This document shows, piece by piece, positions 1 to 5,397 of a stretch of 5,650 bases of DNA. Below the pieces are notes generated by a model that did no database searches, was not told where the DNA came from, and saw only the letters and a program-made list of their open reading frames with translations. Position numbers and translations under genes: made by a program. Source of the DNA: WOZL01 sp041678645 (GTDB lineage Bacteria > Patescibacteriota > Dojkabacteria > SC72); assembly GCA_041678645.1 (NCBI GenBank), contig JBAYNT010000041.1, positions 1-5,650 on the forward strand. The letters run 5' to 3'. Numbering within the stretch: position 1 is the stretch's first letter; each line of letters begins with the position of its first letter.

Positions 1-1518
1 TACGGCGTTAGTAAGGATATACTGAAGTCTTGGGCCCCAAGACTCTCCAAACTGCTTCTTAAAGACCTCTACTACCCCATCAGCTATGAGATCCCTTTGG
101 GACTTGTCCTCTAATTCCAAAAGATTGAAGCCTACAGGATTATCTATATCCGTAGGATCAAAATATACCACATCATCAATACGCTCAGGAGGTATGAAGT
201 CCAAAAGCTCTTCTACTGCCTCTCCATGTGGATCAACAAAACAGGCACCCTCACCTCTTAGAACATCAGCTATAAACATATTCTTAAATACAGTAGATTT
301 ACCAACACCAGTTTTACCCAAAAGATAGAAATGCCTTCTTCTATCCTCCGGCTTTATACCAAAATTAACCTTGTGCTCTCTATAGTCTGTCTCAGCAAAC
401 ACGGAGACTCCATAATCATTCTCTGTTGGCAAATCCATTGGCGGTTCAAGCTTTTTAGACCTACTCCATGCAATATTAGGTGTCTCAACAGAAATATTAG
501 GCATATGAAATACAGAAGCGAGTTCCTCAATATTCATAATATCGATAATTTCTTTTGGCAGCCTCCTGCTAACAAAATCTGTATATATCTCCTTGGCATC
601 CCTTTCTTCTAAAGAGTAAGAGAAACTGTTTAAGTGTGCAGTAGTGAACTGTTTGAAACCCGCTACAGAATCCCTTAAAATCTGCTCCGACCTTATCTGA
701 TTCTCAGCCTTAGTTACTATTCTAATGACGAATTCAAATCCAACTTTAAGCATCTTGTTCTCAATTTGGCTCAACTCCTCCTCTTGGCCAGGTGCAAGTC
801 TAACCACTTCCTTCTTGGCAGCCCCCTCATTCGTACTCAATGCTTGAGTCATACTAGCAAAGAAATTAGATAGCTTTTTGAAAAAACTACTTTCCAAATC
901 CTTTCCCTCTCTAATTGCTGTTATGTACCTCTTCGATTCTTTCTGCCAATAGTTAGCAACTGGTCTAACCAATACCTGTATCCATGCGCTCTCCCCTATT
1001 TTTAAATCAGAAATTGCACCAGTAATAGCAGCAAGTGGATCTACTTCAAAATCTCTGAATGTTTTTATCGGAAAAATATAATCTTTAATAAATTCTACCT
1101 CCCCAGTAGTAACATACGAACCATTAAGCCCCTTTCCCAAAGTATAATCCTGTACATACTTAATATCAGCACTAGGATATTGAGCATAGACTTGGCCTTC
1201 TACAAATTTTGCTAGATGTTTAGGAGACACAACATAAAATTTTATGCCACTTTCTCCTGTAGAGACTATCTCAAAACTTACTACATCTTCACATCTTTGA
1301 GAATCTCCTAAAAGTCCATGCAAAGAAGCAAACATCTGCTCAGCTGCCAATGGAGTCTTGTCATTTTCTTTGGGCACGAGCACCTGCATTACGACAGGGT
1401 TTCTGACATCTTCGTATATCTCTTCCTCATCCTCCTTATTTATCTTCTGCTTATAGAGGAATATAAAGGTTAAAAACCCCAAAGAGAATAGTAATAGTAC
1501 AAAAATTGCTTCTACCAT
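1..1518 (-). CDS. VirD4/TraG-like DNA-pump ATPase, N-terminal 506 residues (runs off the left edge)
   Basis: The frame is open from an ATG at 1518 to the window edge, giving 506 residues without a stop; the 3' part is missing. Residues 4-22 form one hydrophobic N-terminal membrane segment, followed by an acidic patch (about 28-37). Residues 40-385 are a large soluble region without a motif I can name. The ATPase core then begins: Walker A GKTGVGKST at 401-409, the FVDPHGE segment at 427-433, and the ESWGPRLQYIL segment at 492-502. These segments are typical of the VirD4/TraG/TraM-type (HerA/FtsK superfamily) ATPases often annotated in Patescibacteria as type IV secretion DNA-binding proteins. 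By family the role would be ATP-driven movement of DNA or protein at the membrane; the substrate is unknown. Walker B and later motifs lie outside the window. No Shine-Dalgarno is visible, but a promoter ends 4 bases before the ATG, which supports this start and a leaderless message. VirB4-like is the main alternative. Confidence 0.85.
   Translation of the reverse strand, partial: MVEAIFVLLLFSLGFLTFIFLYKQKINKEDEEEIYEDVRNPVVMQVLVPKENDKTPLAAEQMFASLHGLLGDSQRCEDVVSFEIVSTGESGIKFYVVSPKHLAKFVEGQVYAQYPSADIKYVQDYTLGKGLNGSYVTTGEVEFIKDYIFPIKTFRDFEVDPLAAITGAISDLKIGESAWIQVLVRPVANYWQKESKRYITAIREGKDLESSFFKKLSNFFASMTQALSTNEGAAKKEVVRLAPGQEEELSQIENKMLKVGFEFVIRIVTKAENQIRSEQILRDSVAGFKQFTTAHLNSFSYSLEERDAKEIYTDFVSRRLPKEIIDIMNIEELASVFHMPNISVETPNIAWSRSKKLEPPMDLPTENDYGVSVFAETDYREHKVNFGIKPEDRRRHFYLLGKTGVGKSTVFKNMFIADVLRGEGACFVDPHGEAVEELLDFIPPERIDDVVYFDPTDIDNPVGFNLLELEDKSQRDLIADGVVEVFKKQFGESWGPRLQYILTNAV
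26..44. repeat. Perfect 9-base inverted repeat with a 1-base centre, inside the ATPase gene
   Basis: AGTCTTGGG at 26-34 and CCCAAGACT at 36-44 are exact reverse complements around one C. The repeat lies in the coding sequence for the conserved ESWGPRLQ segment of the VirD4-like ATPase. The centre, encoding Trp-Gly-Pro-Arg, is constrained by the protein, so the symmetry may be incidental. Confidence 0.5.
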
Positions 1519-1522
1519 AATG

Positions 1523-1550
1523 ATTATATTGTACAAGATTTCTGCCTCAA
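1523..1550 (-). promoter_or_regulatory. Sigma-70-type promoter for the VirD4-like ATPase gene, probably leaderless
   Basis: On the minus strand a TTGAGG (-35, at 1545-1550) is followed after 16 bases by an exact TATAAT (-10, at 1523-1528). Only 4 bases separate the -10 box from the ATG at 1518. Transcription would be expected to begin at or just inside the start codon, so the message would have almost no leader. The site sits in the 39-base gap after the LytR_C gene, which suggests that the ATPase can be expressed apart from the upstream operon. The boxes are seen directly; promoter activity is inferred. Confidence 0.6.
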
Positions 1551-1557
1551 ATAAAAA

Positions 1558-2616
1558 CTATTTCGCTAAATCTTGCCCAAGGACTAAAACAATATCGCCT
1601 GTTGTTATAAATTTGGGCCTATCATATACGACTTTAACATCTTCTCCAACGACGTCTTTTACTAAATCAAGGGAGTTTCGGTAGCTCTCAGGTTCTGGTA
1701 CATAAAGTATACTCTCTGGATATATATTAGGAGAATTATCAAATCGCAATATTCTACCTCCAGTATGCCTGATTTTTCTAGCATATTCACTAGCAAGCCC
1801 AGACTCATCGCTAGCATTATATACTTCCACATTAACCCTCTCTCTCTCGACATCCCTGCTAACAAGCTTCAATATATACTTTGAAAATTCATTATCAAAG
1901 GAGGCTATATGAAAGCGCAACTCTTTATGGTTATCTGAGATTACCATCTGCTCAGTACAGCAATCCAGTATATCCATCTCTTCATATTGATAATTAGAAA
2001 GGACTTGATTTAAAAAGTTTATCTCTTTTATCAAATTAAGAATTGGTAAGTTAGAATACAGGTTGTCCTTTAGCTCTCGGTTATATCCGAAATCGAAAAG
2101 TATACTCCATACAGATAATTTAGATCGAAATTCCTTTACAGAAAGATTACTGCTATCTAACCAAACATAATTATCGAATTTCAAGCCCAATAGGTTGCCT
2201 ATATATTCAACCGTATATCTTCTACCAGAGCCATGCTCTAGAAATTCGCCAACAGCACTAAGCGAGGAGATGGGAAAGCTGTCAATATCCTCTTCTGTAA
2301 CATACAAATCTGTAGGCATTTCAACCCTTAATACTCTTTTCTGATCTTTACTATATGTTACAACCTCCATACCCTCAATCTTTTGCTCCTTTTCAAAAAC
2401 AAAAAGCGTATTTACAACCGCATTATTATTTGAAAGAAGCTCTGCAGGAATATCAGAACAATCAACCTTAAAATTTATTAACACCAACAATCTGTAAATT
2501 AGAAAAAGGAAAACGAAAAAGAGGGCTGTATATGGCATGAATTTAATAAAAGAATCCTTCCTCCCTTTGGAAACAACCCTTCTCTCTTTTTTTACTTTTC
2601 TTTTTCGGGCAGTCAT
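1558..2616 (-). CDS. Membrane-anchored LytR_C-domain protein with a degenerate LCP-like region
   Basis: 352 residues. The N-terminus is strongly basic (11 Lys/Arg in the first 20 residues), followed by one membrane segment at about 27-48, so most of the protein should be outside the membrane. Residues 68-175 follow the layout of a LytR-CpsA-Psr (LCP) domain: a hydrophobic strand (70-74), the MPTDLYV segment at 100-106 where active enzymes have PRDT, and TVEYIGNLLGLKFDNYVWLD (135-154), like the family's tve.l.gi.id.yv.vd stretch. The arginine of PRD is Thr102, and the later D.LGG and Arg-rich motifs are not found, so transfer of glycopolymers to peptidoglycan is unlikely. Residues 260-349 match the LytR_C domain (VEVYNASDESGLA at 263-275, then a TGDIVLVLG strand near 339-347). 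It begins 4 bases after the pseudouridine synthase stop, without a Shine-Dalgarno site, and is probably translated by coupling. The LytR_C call is fairly sure; the LCP relationship is tentative. Confidence 0.75.
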   Translation of the reverse strand: MTARKRKVKKERRVVSKGRKDSFIKFMPYTALFFVFLFLIYRLLVLINFKVDCSDIPAELLSNNNAVVNTLFVFEKEQKIEGMEVVTYSKDQKRVLRVEMPTDLYVTEEDIDSFPISSLSAVGEFLEHGSGRRYTVEYIGNLLGLKFDNYVWLDSSNLSVKEFRSKLSVWSILFDFGYNRELKDNLYSNLPILNLIKEINFLNQVLSNYQYEEMDILDCCTEQMVISDNHKELRFHIASFDNEFSKYILKLVSRDVERERVNVEVYNASDESGLASEYARKIRHTGGRILRFDNSPNIYPESILYVPEPESYRNSLDLVKDVVGEDVKVVYDRPKFITTGDIVLVLGQDLAK

Positions 2617-2620
2617 TTGG

Positions 2621-3589
2621 TTATTTATTAATAAAAAACATTCTCTTTTGGGTAACCGGATGTATAAAAGAGAGATATATAGATTCTAGCATAATCTTTT
2701 CTGAGGAGCATTTTCCCCTTGGTGAATAAAGCAAATCACCATCAATATAGTAACCGTAATAATAAAGAGTTGCCCTTATTTGATGCATACGACCAGTAAC
2801 TATTTTAATGAGTATTTGATTGTCATTTACAGGAAGTATATAGCTTTTAGCAGATTTAGAACCTGGAAATTCATACAACTTAAATTCCATTTTATATCTA
2901 TCTATATTAGACCTCCCTATGTATCCACTAGCTTCAAACCATTTATTGTAATCAACCTTTCTGTCGGCCAGCTCCCCTAGCACATCCTCTATATTCCCTT
3001 CTGAAGCGGTTGCTAACTCAGAAGCTTTAAATTTCACTACTTTTGCTAGATATATTTTCTCAACCTGTCTTTTAGCAAATTGCTCTTTAAGACTATCCTG
3101 AACAGCCCTGTTTTTTGCAATAGCCATAATTCCAGAAACTCCTTTATCAAGTCTATGTACTATACCAGCTTTATCCATATTAATATCAAAATCGTTTTTA
3201 GAGTGTAAGTAATATTTAATATAGTTGGCTAGTGTCCCCTTTTTATTACCGACACCAGGATGTACTACTAAGCCCTTGGGCTTAAAAAGGACTATAATAT
3301 CGTTATCCTCATATAAGATGTTTAAGTTACCCTCCTGAGGAACAATTTCTTCACTTAGACTTTCTGCTTGAAAGAATGTCTCCCAGTACTGCTTATCTAT
3401 TTTCACCTCATCGCCTATCTTCAATCTATAAGAGTTCTTTACACTACTACCGTTCACAGTTAAACCTCCAGACACACTATCCTGAATCATATTACGGCTG
3501 GCTTGAGCAAACCCCTGCTCTTTTAATTTCTTCTCAACGAATTTGTCTGCCCTACTTCCCTCATCTTGGGTATCTATCGTTATCTTCAT
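2621..3589 (-). CDS. RluA/RluD-family 23S rRNA pseudouridine synthase
   Basis: 322 residues, the usual length for an S4-plus-catalytic-domain enzyme of this family. Residues 11-66 form an S4 RNA-binding domain (SRADKFVEKKL, then GGLTVNG and LKIGDEVKI). The catalytic domain starts near 88 with ILYEDNDIIVLFKPKGLVVHPG (about 91-112). The signature HRLDKGVSG is at 145-153, with Asp148 as the expected nucleophile; the usual Thr of the TSG part is Val151. Further family landmarks are SAKSYIL (246-252), GRMHQIR (266-272), GDLLYS (284-289) and FIHPVTQKRMFF (308-319). It should convert specific uridines of large-subunit rRNA to pseudouridine in the cytoplasm; the RluD or RluC target site cannot be assigned from sequence alone. 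The stretch 186-235 between the catalytic motif and the C-terminal motifs is divergent. The start is supported by a good Shine-Dalgarno site lying inside the end of the upstream gene. The next gene follows after 4 bases. Confidence 0.93.
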   Translation of the reverse strand: MKITIDTQDEGSRADKFVEKKLKEQGFAQASRNMIQDSVSGGLTVNGSSVKNSYRLKIGDEVKIDKQYWETFFQAESLSEEIVPQEGNLNILYEDNDIIVLFKPKGLVVHPGVGNKKGTLANYIKYYLHSKNDFDINMDKAGIVHRLDKGVSGIMAIAKNRAVQDSLKEQFAKRQVEKIYLAKVVKFKASELATASEGNIEDVLGELADRKVDYNKWFEASGYIGRSNIDRYKMEFKLYEFPGSKSAKSYILPVNDNQILIKIVTGRMHQIRATLYYYGYYIDGDLLYSPRGKCSSEKIMLESIYLSFIHPVTQKRMFFINK

Positions 3590-3590
3590 A

Positions 3591-4418
3591 TTAGCTCCTA
3601 ATTGGTTGGTTAATTTCTATATCAACAGCACGCACACTCGAGACTCTCTCGATCTCTACATTAGGTCTATTTAAGTCTATTATTGTAAATAAATCCATAA
3701 TTGCAACCCACGAGAGAAACAGTATGACGAAAATAAATTCAAACTTTGATACAGTGCCAGAAAGATAATCATAAGATATGTAGATACTCATCAGGGTAAC
3801 TATTAATACACCTATATATACAAGCGTTTTTCTCCGCTTAACTCCCTTCCTAATAGTAACTAACAATATTTTTGAGGTTGCCCAGAATATTACTGGCGAT
3901 AAAACTAGCACAACTCCCTTGATTATCCATGAGACATAGTCATCTACAATTCCTAAATATATAAATGATGCCCCTAACATGGAGGCCGTAGAAAAGAATA
4001 TTGGGAAGTAAACCTGATACCATCTCCACTTTTTATATAAAACTGTTAAGAATGTAAGGATTATGAGAAAAGCTATCATAGCAACAAATATTGTTAAACC
4101 TCCATCCCATATACGCAAAAGTCTCCAAGGAAGCAATCTAAAAAGGTATACAGTATTTCCATATCTTTCATATGGTAAAAAATACCAGGCGTACCTAGAA
4201 TATTCTGACCAATGTATACTCAAATATGAGATTCTTCCCATAATTAACCCTAATGTTATTGATATGAGAAATGTGTCAAATATTGACGTTCTGTTTTTCC
4301 TTGTTTCACTACAACCCCTCCAGTACAGAAATAGGCCAACTATAGAGATTGCCAAATATGACCACAAAGGATTTAGGTCAATTAAAAAGATACGAATTGC
4401 CTCTTTGATGTTGTCCAT
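3591..4418 (-). CDS. Seven-span membrane protein, remote Lgt-like (prolipoprotein diacylglyceryl transferase family) without catalytic motif
   Basis: 275 residues, close to the usual Lgt length. By hydrophobicity there are about seven membrane segments (roughly 16-34, 47-68, 104-127, 133-156, 162-188, 197-217, 225-247) and a polar C-terminal tail (250-275). The layout recalls Lgt, which also has seven spans. Two stretches look like Lgt landmarks: LGLIMGRISYL (56-66), like the G.lGaRl.yvl region, and LRIWDGGLTIF (101-111), like the iw.GG.sfhG region. The histidine that follows the GG in true Lgt is absent, and the diagnostic R.GNF.NgE.yG motif is not seen anywhere, so lipoprotein lipidation activity is doubtful. 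It is either a very diverged Lgt relative or an unrelated membrane protein with chance likeness. No Shine-Dalgarno is seen before the ATG, but a TATAAT lies 11 bases upstream. It overlaps functionally with the next gene by hosting its ribosome binding site, with 1 base between stop and start. Confidence 0.6.
   Translation of the reverse strand: MDNIKEAIRIFLIDLNPLWSYLAISIVGLFLYWRGCSETRKNRTSIFDTFLISITLGLIMGRISYLSIHWSEYSRYAWYFLPYERYGNTVYLFRLLPWRLLRIWDGGLTIFVAMIAFLIILTFLTVLYKKWRWYQVYFPIFFSTASMLGASFIYLGIVDDYVSWIIKGVVLVLSPVIFWATSKILLVTIRKGVKRRKTLVYIGVLIVTLMSIYISYDYLSGTVSKFEFIFVILFLSWVAIMDLFTIIDLNRPNVEIERVSSVRAVDIEINQPIRS
3595..3600 (-). promoter_or_regulatory. Ribosome binding site of the pseudouridine synthase gene
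   Basis: TAGGAG on the minus strand lies 5 bases before the ATG at 3589 and inside the last codons of the Lgt-like gene (..ATT AGG AGC TAA T ATG). It fixes the start of the pseudouridine synthase and indicates translational coupling to the upstream gene. It is the only convincing Shine-Dalgarno site among the four complete genes and the left partial gene. Confidence 0.8.
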
Positions 4419-4429
4419 ATATTAATAAC

Positions 4430-4435
4430 ATTATA
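4430..4435 (-). promoter_or_regulatory. Possible -10 box for the Lgt-like/pseudouridine synthase/LytR_C operon
   Basis: An exact TATAAT preceded by GTG lies in the 20-base gap between the zinc-ribbon gene and the Lgt-like gene, 11 bases before the ATG. The expected start site would give a leader of only about 4-5 bases. No recognisable -35 hexamer is present at 16-18 bases upstream, where the sequence is the A-rich end of the preceding gene. This is therefore a weak or unproven promoter. Confidence 0.35.
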
Positions 4436-4438
4436 CAC

Positions 4439-5236
4439 TTATTTCCTGTTCTGTTTTTTCTTATTCCTCTTCTTATTCTTCTTTTTTTTACTCTTACTTT
4501 TCTCTTGCTTATTCCCATCGTTTTGCTTCAATTCCTTTTCTTCAACAACATCCCCCTCCTCTTCCTTTCTAGCAGCCTTGGCTTTTTCGAGCAACTCTTT
4601 AGTTTTTTGACCCAATAAGGTATACCCTTTAATAACAGACTTTCCTACCCCATGTATGAAGTTCTGCTCTTGCTTATATTTACTTTTTTTAGATTTAACT
4701 GTCTCGTGTGCCTCTTCTTTCGTCTCCTCTATCTGCTTTTGCATATCTTCCTGAGAGAGCTCTTTTTCTTTTGAGATTTCTCTTCTCATCTGGTTACCGC
4801 AGTTTGTGCAGTATTTATATTCGAGAGGAATATAGACACCACAGTTTGAACACTTTCTTTTAATTCTTCTCTGACACGTTGGGCAGAATACAAAGCCTGG
4901 GAAAAGTTGGGTGCCACATTTGGGACAATCTCCCAAGTCCTTAGCTTCATACTTTAGATATCTTCTTTCTAAATCTCCCCAGTAAATTTCATCTATGGTT
5001 TCGGAAGGTCTTACTATTAGATATATAATCCAGCCAAATATTGGGATCAATCCTATAAACACGTAAAATACTCTCATCCATTTATTTGTTGTACGATCAT
5101 CAGCATCTACCCATATCCAGCTTGTGACAACTATCCAGAATATTACGCTTATGACTCCAACTACTGTCCCCAACATATTGTAATCAGTATTTGCTATACC
5201 ATCGACCATGTTTAGTATAAAATCTTCGAAATTCAT
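4439..5236 (-). CDS. Membrane double-zinc-ribbon protein with coiled-coil-like region and basic tail
   Basis: 265 residues, function unknown. Two membrane segments lie at about 22-43 and 54-76, joined by a short polar loop (WVDADDRTTNKW, 42-53); this hairpin resembles the short two-span segment found at the start of phospholipase-D-like membrane proteins. Two four-cysteine zinc ribbons follow: CPKC (104-107) with CPTC (118-121), then CSNC (129-132) with CTNC (143-146), a double-zinc-ribbon arrangement. Residues 153-235 are charged, Glu/Lys-rich and probably helical or coiled coil, interrupted by a less charged stretch near 191-210. The tail 240-265 is almost all Lys, Arg, Asn and Gln, suited to contact with nucleic acid, ribosome or acidic lipid. 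The ribbons and tail should face the cytoplasm. The start is the first ATG after the tRNA; there is no Shine-Dalgarno, but a TATAAT lies 17 bases upstream. Its job may be as a membrane-bound adaptor; this is a guess. Confidence 0.8.
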   Translation of the reverse strand: MNFEDFILNMVDGIANTDYNMLGTVVGVISVIFWIVVTSWIWVDADDRTTNKWMRVFYVFIGLIPIFGWIIYLIVRPSETIDEIYWGDLERRYLKYEAKDLGDCPKCGTQLFPGFVFCPTCQRRIKRKCSNCGVYIPLEYKYCTNCGNQMRREISKEKELSQEDMQKQIEETKEEAHETVKSKKSKYKQEQNFIHGVGKSVIKGYTLLGQKTKELLEKAKAARKEEEGDVVEEKELKQNDGNKQEKSKSKKKKNKKRNKKKQNRK

Positions 5237-5253
5237 AGTTTTTATGCTTAATT

Positions 5254-5281
5254 ATTATAAGTGGTCGAGGAGGGAATTGAA
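5254..5281 (-). promoter_or_regulatory. Possible promoter for the zinc-ribbon gene, with its -35 inside the tRNA gene
   Basis: An exact TATAAT (5254-5259) begins 2 bases after the tRNA discriminator base and 17 bases before the ATG at 5236. The best -35 candidate, TTCAAT at 5276-5281 with a 16-base spacer, falls in the tRNA T-loop and matches the consensus at only 3 of 6 positions. The gene could equally be transcribed by read-through from the tRNA promoter, with the AT-rich stretch serving as the tRNA 3' trailer. Confidence 0.35.
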
Positions 5282-5345
5282 CCCTCAAGCTATTGCTAGC
5301 ACGGGATTTTGAGTCCCGCGTGTCTGCCAGTTCCACCACTCGACC
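5262..5345 (-). tRNA. tRNA-Leu, anticodon CAA (reads UUG)
   Basis: 84 bases that fold as a class II tRNA. The acceptor stem GGTCGAG/CTCGACC pairs fully, the D stem is GTG/CAC, and the anticodon stem CGGGA/TCCCG encloses the loop CTCAAAA, with anticodon CAA at 5311-5309. A long variable arm contains the hairpin GCTA-GCAA-TAGC, typical of leucine tRNAs, and the T stem GAGGG/CCCTC encloses TTCAATT. The discriminator base is A, as expected for Leu. The next bases are CTT, so the 3' CCA is not encoded and must be added by a CCA-adding enzyme. It lies between dnaB and the zinc-ribbon gene with its own promoter 8 bases upstream. Confidence 0.97.
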
Positions 5346-5353
5346 GGTAGGCT

Positions 5354-5382
5354 ATTATACAAAAAAGTTGACGTATTGGGAA
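5354..5382 (-). promoter_or_regulatory. Promoter of the tRNA-Leu gene
   Basis: TTCCCA (-35, at 5377-5382, 4 of 6 consensus matches) is followed after 17 bases by an exact TATAAT (-10, at 5354-5359). The first base of the tRNA is 9 bases after the -10 box, so the transcript would begin within a few bases of the mature 5' end. The site fills most of the 52-base gap after dnaB, where I see no intrinsic terminator, so dnaB read-through may also reach the tRNA. Confidence 0.6.
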
Positions 5383-5397
5383 TAGTTGAATATATTT

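Noticed and set aside
86..612. Two plus-strand open frames (80 and 93 codons)
   Set aside because: They lie antisense within the VirD4-like ATPase gene, whose minus-strand frame carries clear conserved motifs; the plus-strand translations show no family features.
1..1518. Conjugative or integrative mobile element suggested by the VirD4-like ATPase
   Set aside because: No relaxase, integrase, other secretion components, direct repeats or insertion ends are visible, and such ATPases occur as ordinary chromosomal genes in Patescibacteria.
1662..1865. 67-codon minus-strand frame
   Set aside because: It is an out-of-frame shadow inside the LytR_C domain coding region.
2780..3594. Plus-strand frames at 2780-2980 and 3376-3594
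   Set aside because: Both are antisense to the pseudouridine synthase gene, which is strongly supported by its motifs.
4063..4425. 120-codon plus-strand frame
   Set aside because: It is antisense to the Lgt-like membrane protein gene and has no start signal or recognisable domain; the minus-strand frame is longer and has a coherent membrane layout.
5262..5345. tRNA-Leu as an integration (attachment) site
   Set aside because: No repeated copy of the tRNA 3' end and no integrase gene is seen in the window.
5346..5397. Intrinsic terminator after dnaB
   Set aside because: A run of six T on the minus strand is present but no GC-rich hairpin precedes it; the run lies in the tRNA promoter spacer.
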